DNA of 64,000 nt from Siphonodentalium dalli (taxonomy: Eukaryota > Mollusca > Scaphopoda > Gadilida > Siphonodentaliidae), in NCBI GenBank assembly GCA_032622095.1, contig CP136069.1, forward strand, positions 205,016,690 to 205,080,689. Reading direction: 5' to 3'. The notes beneath the pieces are model-generated. The model saw only the letters and a list, made by a program, of their open reading frames with translations. It was not told the origin of the DNA and made no database searches. Shown one piece after another: positions 23,848-35,223 of the stretch (its first letter is position 1; each line of letters begins with the position of its first letter). Position numbers and translations under genes: made by a program.

Positions 23848-25296
23848 ATGTGGGTTGCTGTCACGTATGGTCCATATCCCGAGGCCCGGCCATTAGTGTT
23901 TCCGAACACATTAAGTCTACGAAAACAAGGGAGAAAATCCAAGCCATATGAAATCCAATCAAATGTTTCGACGGAGAGTCCGTGTGAGAGTAACGGAAGG
24001 CGGAAGAGCAGATTTCAAACATTGCTGTCGTCTGCTACACGATGGAGGAAATCAAAGACAAATTCAACCAATCGAACCAATTCAACAACCTCAACTTACG
24101 ACGAAAACAGTTCCGTGTTTCTTCATAATAATGATGAACCAGAAAAGGGAGGCGGAGTTCCAGACACGCCAAGAAATCTTCAATTTACCCGCAAGGGGAT
24201 TGGTCGATCTGTGAATTCTTGGGATTTGTCGTCGGATTATGGAACTCTCCAGTCTTCTGCTCCATCGAATAATTCAAAATATGGAACGGGGAATAAAGCA
24301 ACTCTTTCCATGTTCAAGCAATTTAAAGATAGAATTCGAAGTCGATACAGCTCGGGGTATTATTCAACTGTTGGGTCAAGGTCGTCAAGACTTAGCTCAA
24401 CATCATCACAAAGGACGATCGATCGCAGTAGTCATCCATATTCATTTGATTCTAAACAATGTCATAATGACGTCAATAACAAAGTTGAAAACAAATCTTG
24501 CGAAAAACATTGTTGCCAAGGTAACAATAAAGAAAACATGTTTTTTACAAAACCTTTGAAATGTATAAACCAGCTGTTAGACCGACACATATACAGACCA
24601 GATGATGATGTCAACTCAGGGAAATATGAACGGCGTAATTCAATGGACTTATGGAGAAATCGCAGATTAGCGTCAATATCGTCGGTCGATTCTGCCTTTT
24701 CATCTGTTAGTACTCAACATTCTTCGTCAGTGCATTCCAAGTTCATTTCTTCAGCGAACATCCGAAATTTCAAACGTCAAATAAGTCCCGTCGAAGAGCT
24801 GACATCCGGAAGTGATGCAGAAAGTTATCGGACTAAGCGACGGAAATACCAGCATCATCGTTGCATCACCAGGCAATGTTGCCAGTGTTCGCAAACAACG
24901 AAGACAAGTCTTTATTTCGACAGATCTCCTAAGTGTTTGAACATGTTGCTTAGCAACGAGAAATATTCGCCCCACTCTCTGCAGCTACGGACTTCAACTG
25001 TGACTCTAGATAGGTCACCGAGAATTTCAACAAGGTTGTTACGAAACGACGATTACTCACCAAGATCTATTCAGCTCGGACGATTACATTATCAGAGACG
25101 TCTCAGTTCGTTGGAGAATTTAAAGTCGCAGTCATCCGATCATCCAAAAACCACATGTTCACTTGAAAAATTTAAGTCACACTCGTCGAATCATCAAAGA
25201 CCTCTGTGTTCGCTTGAAAACTTAAAGTCGCAGTCGTCTGTTATTCTCAACCAGATTTGCTCCCCTGCCTCATCAACTGACTCAACCTTTCGCACG
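23848..25296 (+). CDS. Large serine/arginine-rich ORF; candidate alternative first exon of DYRK4 or separate gene
   Basis: The first in-frame ATG at 23848 (A at -3) opens 483 codons to a possible donor ACG|GTAAAT. Unspliced, the frame stops three codons later, at 25305. A donor there would be phase 0 and join exon 2 in frame. The protein is Ser/Arg/Asn-rich, likely disordered, with RRKS/RRNS-type basophilic kinase sites and a KEN tripeptide (24529-24537). It has internal degenerate repeats: three segments of the kind KCxNxLLxxxxYxP / RISTRLLRNDDYSP, and three SLEN(F)LKSxSS segments near the C-terminus. Repeats conserved in protein and the length in AT-rich DNA argue that it is truly coding. 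I recognise no known domain. A TC1-like MITE begins 20 bp after the donor. Alternatives are an independent intron-nested gene or a domesticated element. Confidence 0.55.
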
Positions 25297-25316
25297 GTAA
25301 ATTAAATAACTTATAC

Positions 25317-25530
25317 TACAGTAATGCCCTAATTAATCGACTCCACCACAGCAGAATTGTGGGTAACTTTTCAGGATTTAGTCGGAAATATGGCTTGTTG
25401 CCATTCATCGGAAAGCTCTCCCCGAGAGCTTTCCGATGAATGGCAACAAGCCATATTTCCGACTAAATCCTGAAAAGTTACCCATAATTCTGCTGTGGTT
25501 AAGGAGTTGATTAATTAGGGCATTACTGTA
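25317..25530 (+). mobile_element. Tc1/mariner-like foldback MITE next to the large ORF
   Basis: TACAGTAATGCCCTAATTAA to AGGGCATTACTGTA with nearly perfect arms (GGAAAGCTCTC / GAGAGCTTTCC). Starts 20 bp after the putative donor at 25297. Confidence 0.93.
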
Positions 25531-25569
25531 TACTATATTATAAACTTATACTAGATTATAAGATCTATA

Positions 25570-25632
25570 CCTTTAATTCAGGTATGATATATAATTCAGG
25601 TATGATATATAATTCAGGTATGATATATATGG
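25570..25632 (+). repeat. 18-bp repeat, 3 copies
   Basis: AATTCAGGTATGATATAT in tandem. Confidence 0.9.
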
Positions 25633-25845
25633 TAAACTCGGTACCCAATTTACCGAAGGATGTGAGGCTTTCTTGCTTATTTTATTTCATCTTTCTGACT
25701 GATTCTGAAACTGCCTATACAGCAGGGTGCTATGATTATCAGGCATCAGCTTCCGGTGGGCAAGACATGGTACCTCCTTTTCATGGACTCAAGTGTCATT
25801 GGGCATCCCCCCTTTACTCACATATGTGGGTCATACAAAGTCTTG

Positions 25846-25945
25846 ATGGGAGTCGCGCTGGTGCAGCACTAAGATATTGTGCCAGTGCATTCTCTTATAT
25901 ATGCAAGTCTCCCATTTCAGGAAGCTCCAGTCATGGAAAGGTTAA
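25846..25945 (+). mobile_element. TTAACCC-family fragment
   Basis: Reverse-oriented piece: GGTGCAGCACTAAGATATTG, GCCAGTGCATTCTCTTATAT, then GAAGCTCCAGTCATGGAAAG GTTAA. The two ends belong to one TGGAGC-subtype element with internal loss. Confidence 0.6.
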
Positions 25946-26201
25946 CTTTGAAGGCCAGCATGATATTCAAAACCTTAAATTATATTATATAGTTTTCTAG
26001 TTTCCAGTTTTTATTCAGCCGTACAAATAACAATGATTTATGTCATTTATTGGGGGGGGGGGGATTTTTCTCTCATATACCACTATGCATATCTTAATTA
26101 TTTTTATGTAATCTTCTGCATATTAGGGGATATAGAATTGAACAAAAGGGAAACAGTAACTAAATACAATGTTAATTTGCTTACTATCCATGTTCAGATC
26201 A

Positions 26202-26465
26202 TTTTACCCCCATCCCAAAAGATGGGGGGGGGGGGGTATAGTGGATCACATGCGTCCATCCGTCTATCCATCTGTGCATCTAGCTGTCGAGCCGTCCGTC
26301 CGCTCATATATCTCAACCATGGGTGATCCCAGTTTGGTTTGCAGGTTTGGCATCAGGAGGGCTTACAAAGGAGGGTTAATTGACTTTGTTCCCATTTTCC
26401 TTTCAAGAGTTATCCCTCTTTCTTTATCTGAAAATGTTGGATTTCCGTCCATCGTTTGATCAGTT
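26202..26465 (+). mobile_element. G-run / CCGTCCG element fragment
   Basis: ACCCCCATCCCAAAAGATGG, a 13-G run, GGATCACATGCGTCCATCCG, then GAGTTATCCCTC. Same class as 43385 and 47270. Repeated at about 28459 in the second copy of the duplication. Confidence 0.65.
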
Positions 26466-26683
26466 ATTTGCATCTGAGGAAGTTAAAATGAAAACCCATC
26501 ACTGATGTTCCAAAAATAAAACAAGTACTCAAAAAAACAATATAGTTTTTGGCCATAAACCTGCATAAACTTGATATATGTCTAACTGCAATACATTTAA
26601 TAGAATAAAATATAATTTTATACCAAATATGGAACCTGAGGGGTCAAATATAGTCTATAATCAAACAAATATACACCGAGAAA

Positions 26684-26879
26684 TACAGTAATGTCTTAAA
26701 TAATCAACCACAAAACCACAGCATAATTATAGGAAATTTTTCAGGATTTAGTCGGAAATATGGCTTGTTGGTGAGAGTTTTCCGATGAATGGCAACAAGC
26801 CATATTTCCGACTAAACCCTGAAAAGTTTTCCATAATTATGCTGTGGTTAAGGAGACGATTATTTAGGGCATTACTGTA
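26684..26879 (+). mobile_element. Tc1/mariner-like MITE (copy 1 of duplication)
   Basis: TACAGTAATGTCTTAAATAA to TTTAGGGCATTACTGTA; loop shortened (TTGTTGGTGAGAG). Equivalent copy at about 28940-29135. Confidence 0.88.
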
Positions 26880-27241
26880 CAAATGTCAAAATAACATGCA
26901 TAGTATTATATGCCATTAGTGAGTAAAACAGTAAATGTTTATAAGGCAGAAGGATGCATCTCTCATCCTGTTATCTGATGTCTCAGTTCCGATCCTGAGA
27001 ATTTATTATGTCTGCTAGGAGCATAAACATGTTGTTCCATCATCATTAATTTATTCTTCCTAATGAGCTCTGACTTTTACCTTATTATAAACTCCTGTGA
27101 GAAAAAATATCTTCACAAATGTTGGTAGTAATTTAATATACACTTCATGACTAGAAGCTCGGAGATGGTTACTGATGGCATTTTGCATGATGCATTTTTG
27201 GGTTATCGTGCATCAGTGATAAACATTTCATTAAGAGCACA

Positions 27242-27673
27242 CAAGTCTGAGAATAGTGTGTCTGTCATTTGCAGAATGAGGTCCCCAGAGGGTGAATTTA
27301 GTGACACTATTCCTCACAGCGGGCGAGCATCACCAACTTCATCCTCTGGGAACCTAATTCTGCTTAGGCCTCAACTGCTATGAGAGATGTAGGAATGATA
27401 AGATTGAAGTTCCCCAGTTGAAGTTCACCCATAAGTCACCTCGATTGCAGAAGATTTTATCTTCTGCACATTAGGGGTTATTAAAACTTAAAAAGTAACT
27501 AATAACAATGTTAATTTGAGACTATAGATACTTCCCAGAAGATAGGCCTAAGTGGAATGAGGTTCTGAGAGGGTGAATTTGGTGATACTAGCCCGCTGTG
27601 TGGGATAGCATCACTAAATTCACCATCTGGGGACCTCATTCTGCAAATGACTGGCACACTATTTGCAGACTTG
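27242..27673 (+). mobile_element. hAT-like MITE, long form (copy 1 of duplication)
   Basis: CAAGTCTGAGAATAGTGTGT to CACTATTTGCAGACTTG with two internal palindromes. Equivalent copy 29498-29930. Confidence 0.82.
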
Positions 27674-27769
27674 TATGCACACACCATAACCCTATTCTAA
27701 TTTGGACCTATGTTCGGCAATTCGTTGAAGGCTTTGATCTTGGAAGCTTAGAATTCTACCGATTGGCAT

Positions 27770-27995
27770 TTATAACTCGAAGCTCATTTGTACATGTACT
27801 TGTCTTTGGTAACACTTGGAAGCGATCTGTACATTGGCATTTATAGCCATAACTCAACGCTGGATCATTTGTATTTGTCTTTGGTAACACTTGGAAGCGA
27901 TCTGTACATTGGCATTTATAGCCATAACTCAAAGCTCATTTGTACTTGTCTCTGGTATCAATTGGAAGCGATCTTTACATTGGCAGTTAAAGCTA
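27770..27995 (+). repeat. ~78-bp repeat, 3 copies
   Basis: CTTGTCTTTGGTAACACTTG, GAAGCGATCTGTACATTGGC, ATTTATAGCCATAACTCAA. Repeated at 30027-30252. Confidence 0.85.
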
Positions 27996-28010
27996 CATGT
28001 ATCTTATAGT

Positions 28011-28161
28011 CAAGCCTTGAAATAGGGTGTCTGTCATTTGCAGAATGAGGTCCCCAGAGGGTAAATTTAGTGATGCTACCCCGCATAGCGGGCTAGCATC
28101 ACCAAATTCACCCTCTGGGGACCTCATTCAGCAAATGACAGGCACCCTATTTCAAGGCTTG
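28011..28161 (+). mobile_element. hAT-like MITE, short form, 8-bp target duplication
   Basis: CAAGCCTTGAAATAGGGTGT to CACCCTATTTCAAGGCTTG, flanked by CTTATAGT at 28003-28010 and 28162-28169. Equivalent copy 30268-30418. Confidence 0.93.
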
Positions 28162-28358
28162 CTTATAGTGCAAGCCTGGGAGGCTGAGGTTAGTGTCATT
28201 TGCAGAGGGGAGCCTTGCATATACAAGAGAATACATTGGCCTGACAATATATACCTTGACCTTGTATTAAGCCAGTGCATTCTCTTGTATATTCAAGGCT
28301 CCCTATGGGAGACTTGCATATATAAGAGAATGCACTGGCGCAGGATACTAAATTCATT

Positions 28359-30605
28359 ATTTTTATGTAATCTTCTGCATATTAGGGGATATAGAATTGA
28401 ACAAAAGGGAAACAGTAACTAAATACAATGTTAATTTGCTTACTATCCATGTTCAGATCATTTTACCCCCATCCCAAAAGATGGGGGGGGGGTATAGTGG
28501 ATCACATGCGTCCATCCGTCTATCCATCTGTGCATCTAGCTGTCGAGCCGTCCGTCCGCTCATATATCTCAACCATGGGTGATCCCAGTTTGGTTTGCAG
28601 GTTTGGCATCAGGAGGGCTTACAAAGGAGGGTTAATTGACTTTGTTCCCATTTTCCTTTCAAGAGTTATCCCTCTTTCTTTATCTGAAAATGTTGGATTT
28701 CCGTCCATCGTTTGATCAGTTATTTGCATCTGAGGAAGTTAAAATGAAAACCCATCACTGATGTTCCAAAAATAAAACAAGTACTCAAAAAAACAATATA
28801 GTTTTTGGCCATAAACCTGCATAAACTTGATATATGTCTAACTGCAATACATTTAATAGAATAAAATATAATTTTATACCAAATATGGAACCTGAGGGGT
28901 CAAATATAGTCTATAATCAAACAAATATACACCGAGAAATACAGTAATGTCTTAAATAATCAACCACAAAACCACAGCATAATTATAGGAAATTTTTCAG
29001 GATTTAGTCGGAAATATGGCTTGTTGGTGAGAGTTTTCCGATGAATGGCAACAAGCCATATTTCCGACTAAACCCTGAAAAGTTTTCCATAATTATGCTG
29101 TGGTTAAGGAGACGATTATTTAGGGCATTACTGTACAAATGTCAAAATAACATGCATAGTATTATATGCCATTAGTGAGTAAAACAGTAAATGTTTATAA
29201 GGCAGAAGGATGCATCTCTCATCCTGTTATCTGATGTCTCAGTTCCGATCCTGAGAATTTATTATGTCTGCTAGGAGCATAAACATGTTGTTCCATCATC
29301 ATTAATTTATTCTTCCTAATGAGCTCTGACTTTTACCTTATTATAAACTCCTGTGAGAAAAAATATCTTCACAAATGTTGGTAGTAATTTAATATACACT
29401 TCATGACTAGAAGCTCGGAGATGGTTACTGATGGCATTTTGCATGATGCATTTTTGGGTTATCGTGCATCAGTGATAAACATTTCATTAAGAGCACACAA
29501 GTCTGAGAATAGTGTGTCTGTCATTTGCAGAATGAGGTCCCCAGAGGGTGAATTTAGTGACACTATTCCTCACAGCGGGCGAGCATCACCAACTTCATCC
29601 TCTGGGAACCTAATTCTGCTTAGGCCTCAACTGCTATGAGAGATGTAGGAATGATAAGATTGAAGTTCCCCAGTTGAAGTTCACCCATAAGTCACCTCGA
29701 TTGCAGAAGATTTTATCTTCTGCACATTAGGGGTTATTAAAACTTAAAAAGTAACTAATAACAATGTTAATTTGAGACTATAGATACTTCCCAGAAGATG
29801 AGGCCTAAGTGGAATGAGGTTCTGAGAGGGTGAATTTGGTGATACTAGCCCGCTGTGTGGGATAGCATCACTAAATTCACCATCTGGGGACCTCATTCTG
29901 CAAATGACTGGCACACTATTTGCAGACTTGTATGCACACACCATAACCCTATTCTAATTTGGACCTATGTTCGGCAATTCGTTGAAGGCTTTGATCTTGG
30001 AAGCTTAGAATTCTACCGATTGGCATTTATAACTCGAAGCTCATTTGTACATGTACTTGTCTTTGGTAACACTTGGAAGCGATCTGTACATTGGCATTTA
30101 TAGCCATAACTCAACGCTGGATCATTTGTATTTGTCTTTGGTAACACTTGGAAGCGATCTGTACATTGGCATTTATAGCCATAACTCAAAGCTCATTTGT
30201 ACTTGTCTCTGGTATCAATTGGAAGCGATCTTTACATTGGCAGTTAAAGCTACATGTATCTTATAGTCAAGCCTTGAAATAGGGTGTCTGTCATTTGCAG
30301 AATGAGGTCCCCAGAGGGTAAATTTAGTGATGCTACCCCGCATAGCGGGCTAGCATCACCAAATTCACCCTCTGGGGACCTCATTCAGCAAATGACAGGC
30401 ACCCTATTTCAAGGCTTGCTTATAGTGCAAGCCTGGGAGGCTGAGGTTAGTGTCATTTGCAGAGGGGAGCCTTGCATATACAAGAGAATACATTGGCCTG
30501 ACAATATATACCTTGACCTTGTATTAAGCCAGTGCATTCTCTTGTATATTCAAGGCTCCCTATGGGAGACTTGCATATATAAGAGAATGCACTGGCGCAG
30601 GATAT
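28359..30605 (+). repeat. 2.26-kb tandem duplication, copy 2
   Basis: Offset is 2259 bp before the G-run, 2256 after it and 2257 after the single-base indel. All nested elements are duplicated with it. Confidence 0.95.
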
Positions 30606-31240
30606 TTAATGCTGCACCAGTGCAACTCCCATCGTGAAAGGGTTAAATATGTGAGGCTTCCTATGGGAGATATATATAAGAGAATGCACTGGCACAGGAT
30701 CTGTAATGCTGCACCAGCACAGCTACCATCATAAAAGGGTTAAATATGGAGACTCGCATATATAAGAGAATGCACTGGCACAGGATATTTAATGCTGCAC
30801 CAGCGCATGCTCCCATCGTGAAAGGGTTAAATATGGAGGCTCCCTATGGGATACTCACATATATAAGAGAATGCACTGGCACAGGATCTGTAATGCTGCA
30901 CCAGCATGGCTCCCATCATGAAAAGGTTTAATATGGAGGCTCCCTATGGGATACTCACATATATAAGAGAATGCACTGGCACAGGATCTGTAATGCTGCA
31001 CCAGCGCAACTCCTGTCATGAAACGGTTAAACTGCTTAGTATGGTCTATGTAACTGCTTAGTATGGTCACAAGAAAATACATTGGCCTGACAATATATAC
31101 CTTGACCTTGTATTAAGCCAGTGCATTCTCTTGTATATGCAAGGCTCCCTATGGGCGACTTGAATATATAAGAGAATGAACTGGCACAGGATCTGTAATG
31201 CTGCACCAGCGCAACTCCTGTCATGAAACGGTTAAACTGC
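30440..31240 (+). mobile_element. Cluster of TTAACCC-family (TGGAGC subtype) fragments
   Basis: Five or more right halves in series: GAATGCACTGGCACAGGAT, AATGCTGCACCAGC, CCCATC(G/A)TGAAAGGGTTAAATATG at 30600, 30700, 30790, 30900 and 31000. The 31020-31240 part repeats ACTGCTTAGTATGGTCTATG. Looks like local amplification rather than separate insertions. Confidence 0.75.
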
Positions 31241-31276
31241 TTAGTATGGTCTATGTAACTGCTCAGTATGGGTCTC

Positions 31277-31524
31277 TGTTGATGTTGCCCGGTATCTATT
31301 TAACTGTTGATGTTGCCCGGTATCTATTTAACTGTTGATGTTGCCCGGTATCTATTTAACTGTTGATGTTGCCCGGTATCTATTTAACTGTTGATGTTGC
31401 CCGGTATCTATTTAACTGTTGATGTTGCCCGGTATCTATTTAACTGTTGATGTTGCCCGGTATCTATTTAACTGTTGATGTTGTCCGGTATCTATTTAAC
31501 TGTTGATGTTGCCCGGTATCTATT
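31277..31524 (+). repeat. 28-bp minisatellite, 9 copies
   Basis: Unit TGTTGATGTTGCCCGGTATC plus TATTTAAC; one copy has GTCCGG. Confidence 0.96.
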
Positions 31525-32610
31525 GGAATCATGAAAAGCTCTTCCATTTATTCTAAGTGGTTCTAAAATCCCCCCCACTGACATAAACAGTTTTAATTGA
31601 CTATATCAGGTATATATCTAGTGTGTTGATTCCCATGTCACCTTCCCATGTCACCTTCCCATACTTAGACTTAGTATGGTCTACTAAACTTCTTAATGTT
31701 GCCCGGTATCTATTGGGATCATGAAAAGCTCTTCCATTGATTCTAATTGGTTCTAAAATCCCCCCCACAGACATAAACAGTTTGAATTGACTACATCAGG
31801 TATATATCTAGTGTGTTGATTCCCATGTCACCTTCCCATGTCACCTTCCCATACTTAGACTTAGTATGGTCTACTAAACTTCTTAATGTTGCCCGGTATC
31901 TATTGGGCTCATGAGAGGCTCTTAAAATTGATTCTAATTGGTTCTAAAATCCACCCCACAGACATAAACAGTTTTAATTGACTATATCTGAGGTATATAT
32001 CAGGTGTGTTGATTCCCATGTCACCTTCCCATGTCACCTTCCCATACTTAGACTTAGTATGGTCTACTAAACTTCTTAATGTTGCCCGGTATCTATTGGG
32101 CTCATGAGAGGCTCTTAAAATTGATTCTAATTGGTTCTAAAATCCACCCCACAGACATAAACAGTTTTAATTGACTATATCTGAGGTATATATCAGGTGT
32201 GTTGATTCCCATGTCACCTTCCCATGTCACCTTCCCATACTTAGACTTAGTATGGTCTACTAAACTTCTTAATGTTGCCCGGTATCTATTGGGCTCATGA
32301 GAGGCTTTTAAAATTGATTCTAATTGGTTCTAAAATCCACCCCACAGACATAAACAGTTTTAATTGACTATATCTGAGGTATATATCAGGTGTGTTGATT
32401 CCCATGTCACCTTCCCATGTCACCTTCCCATACTTAGACTTAGTATGGTCTACTAAACTTCTTAATGTTGCCCGGTATCTATTGGGCTCATGAGAGGCTC
32501 TTAAAATTGATTCTAATTGGTTCTAAAATCCACCCCACTGACATAAACAGTTTTAATTGACTATATCAGGTATATATCAGGTGTGTTGATTCCCATGTCA
32601 CCTTCCTAGA
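31525..32610 (+). repeat. 190/193-bp tandem repeat, about 6 copies
   Basis: GCCCGGTATCTATTGGG at 31701, 31891, 32084, 32277 and 32470. Each unit ends with a doubled CCCATGTCACCTT and starts with the same GTTGCCCGGTATCTATT as the 28-bp unit, so the two arrays are related. Confidence 0.94.
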
Positions 32611-33880
32611 CAATGTATAACGTCTGGTATCAAAGTGAGCCAAGGCCTTCGAAGTGGGTTCACAGGAAATGACATACATTTTATAAAAGTCTTTTGTCAT
32701 GTAAAAATACGATTTTGTTCTCGAATAACGAGATTTCTCATATTGAAATTATTGTTTTGTAAACACTACTGTTGAAGTGGCTTTACCAATCAAAATCCAA
32801 TGAGATAAAAAAGTTCAATCAAGACTTGAAGGTAAACATCGGAAATGGTGAAGGCTGAAAAATATTCTAAAAGTCTTATTTAGACAAACATATTTGAATT
32901 TACTACTCGATCAGAAATGTTTTTTGAGAAATCAATATGACAGTTTTATTTACAAGACATTTGTACCTTGCATGTATGGGTCCCTTTAATAGTGGTGATG
33001 TTTTTACATAGTTTTATATTTTTGCATATTTACCCAATACGAGTGCCTTGGGTCCTTTTAATAGGGGTGATGTATTTAAAGACATACATATTTTTGAACA
33101 TTTATCCACTGCGAGTGCCTTGGGTCCCTTTAATAGTGGTGATGTTTTTACAGACTTTTATATTTTTTGCACATTTACCCACCGCGGGTGCTTTGGGACA
33201 TTGATAACTGGATTACTCACTCACTAATGTGTTGTTACTTGATTTTATTACACACCTACATGTGATTAATAAGGATTTCTCGGTTAATTAAAAGTGTCAT
33301 GTCATACCTGTGAATTACGTCCCCGGTGACAGCACGCTAAATTTGACAGCTCTTAACTGCACACCATGTCGGAACTATTTTTGTTCACATTCTCGAACAG
33401 TTTGAACTATCATAGACCTGCGAATGTCATAATGACTGACAGCACAGATATGGACTAATCTATAACATATTTTACCTCGTTATAATTATAGTATATTTTG
33501 TATCCAAATAGAACGCTTTCAACTATGTACTTGTACAGAAACCTAAATTCTGAGCACGTGAGAGATGTGTTCTATAGTATATCTAGTTTGGACAGATCCA
33601 ACATAAAAAAATCAAGTGATGCCGAATCATTACATGACAAATATTCAAATGACATGTTCATCCACACAACTGAAAGTTGGGGCTCAGAAGGGGTAATCAG
33701 CTGATCAAGTACTATTATGTCACATATTATATATAACGTAATCATCGAAACCAATTGATTACTCTCTATATAATTCATCTACAGAGAATTTCAGCTAATA
33801 AGATTCAAAACACACAATTTTTTAACTCATTTTATCTAACGCCTCTACAAATGAATGAAAGAAAATCCAAGAGGTTGTTT
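32611..33880. other. Mainly single-copy DNA with a short 78-bp-like repeat
   Basis: 32973-33195 has three diverged copies of GTGCCTTGGGTCC(C/T)TTTAATAG ... GTGATGTTTTTACA. 33200-33880 is free of known repeats and holds the candidate alternative first exon. Confidence 0.6.
33525..33692 (+). CDS. Possible alternative first exon in intron 1 (56 codons)
   Basis: ATG at 33525 opens 56 codons beginning MYLYRNLNSEHVRDVF, with acidic and serine-rich content and ending ESWGSEG. The frame reaches a stop three codons later unless GGG|GTAATC is used as a donor, which would be phase 0 and compatible with exon 2. It lies in about 650 bp of apparently single-copy DNA inside a repeat-dense intron, 2.9 kb before exon 2, with an AT-rich TATA-like stretch (33482-33500) just upstream. 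The donor is weak and no domain is recognisable, so this is a candidate only. Confidence 0.25.
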
Positions 33881-33888
33881 TGATTATA

Positions 33889-34288
33889 TTAACCCTTTAC
33901 CCAACAAACCGGCCAAAATCGGCCAAATAAAGCTTCAACAGCCTAAAATATCTTCGGTCTGTCTCAATAGAACCATACAAATATGGATATCATTGGAACC
34001 GGCTCCTTGACCACAATGTGATAGTTACAGTTATGCCCTGTGCCAATGCATTCTCTTATATATGCGAGTCGACCATAGGTCGCCTCGCATATATAAGAGA
34101 ATGCATTGGCCTAAACAAAATCTTTTTTTAACACTTTTTACAATTTTTTCTTACATTCTTTAACAATTTTATAATTTTTAATGTGTTAAGCCAATGCATT
34201 CTCTTATATATGCAAGGCGACCTATGGTCGACTCGCATATATAAGAGAATGCATTGGCACAGGGCCATTTTGTTGGGTAAAGGGTTAA
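33889..34288 (+). mobile_element. piggyBac-like MITE, full length
   Basis: TTAACCCTTTACCCAACAAA to TTTGTTGGGTAAAGGGTTAA, with two core hairpins; inner sequence is the reverse of the 2177 copy. Confidence 0.9.
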
Positions 34289-34750
34289 TATTGAAGAATA
34301 GATTTATCAATATCAATGTACACATTTGGAACTTAACCTCTTCACTGCTATAAAATGACGTCGTGTGTTGGGCGGTTGATGTTCAAACTTTCAGATACAG
34401 TGGTTTCGATGCACCAATCTCTTGAGTTCCAGTTATGAATATGAATGAAATCTGGGATGACGCGGGTAAGGGCTGGACCTTATTTTCACTGTGGTCATCT
34501 CCAGGTGTTTGCATTTTAAATTTTGCCAAATTCCGACAAACGAGAAAATTATCGCAGAAATGTTTCCACTTAGCTACATCTCTATGATAGCTGGAGTGTC
34601 TGTTAACCTACTAACGTACATGGCTTCTTAACAAACATTGTTGCCATTCATCGGAAAGCTCTCAGTTGTAGTGCTTCCATCATACTCAGATGAAACTTGA
34701 TATCACTTTTATGGTATTGCTCAAGGTTTAGTGTAAAACTCACAGGCTGT

Positions 34751-35215
34751 ATATGTGACCCGCCATATCAAATCCAGTCGTAAGTCGGGATTTTTTTACC
34801 CTGTGCCAATGCATTCTCTTATATATGCGAGTCGACCATAGGTCGCCTCGCATATATAAGAGAATGCATTGGCCTAACAATTTTTTACAATTTTAATAAT
34901 TTTTTCTTGTATTCTTTAACAATTTTATAATTTCACCCATACAGAGCCCCAGCCAAACATGAGCAGACGACACTCTTCTATATGCTTCTATATATGTGTG
35001 GGGCTCCCTGCAGGGTAATGGATGTTTTTTTATTTTATGTCCTAAAAATTGTAAGAAACATTTATTTAAAAAAAATGATAAATTTTTTTTAGTCCAATGC
35101 ATTCTCTTATATATGCGAGGCGACCTATGGTCGACTCGCATATATAAGAGAATGCATTGGCACAGGGTAAAAAAATCCCGACTTACGACTGGATTTGATA
35201 TGGCGGGTCACATAT
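34751..35215 (+). mobile_element. Long inverted-repeat MITE (TGTGACCCGCCATATCAAAT) with a nested element
   Basis: About 45-bp perfect ends TGTGACCCGCCATATCAAAT ... and complement, then ACCCTGTGCCAATGCATTCT hairpins. Inside is an AGAGCCCC-subtype sequence (34934-35020: CACCCATACAGAGCCCC ... GGGGCTCCCTGCAGGGTAA). Confidence 0.88.
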
Positions 35216-35223
35216 AATATTTA

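Larger units (their letters stand above)
26100..28346 (+). repeat. 2.26-kb tandem duplication, copy 1
   Basis: Starts at TTTTTATGTAATCTTCTGCA and ends near GCACTGGCGCAGGATA. Differences from copy 2 that I found are the G-run length (13 versus 10) and one base (GATAGG versus GATGAGG near 27552). Contains a G-run element (26202-26460), a Tc1-like MITE, two hAT-like MITEs and a 78-bp repeat. Confidence 0.95.

Noticed and set aside
27147-30637. Repeated ORFs containing VICRMRSPEGEFSDA-type peptides, also elsewhere in the window
   Set aside because: These are translations of the hAT-like foldback MITE, found in many non-coding places and in both orientations.
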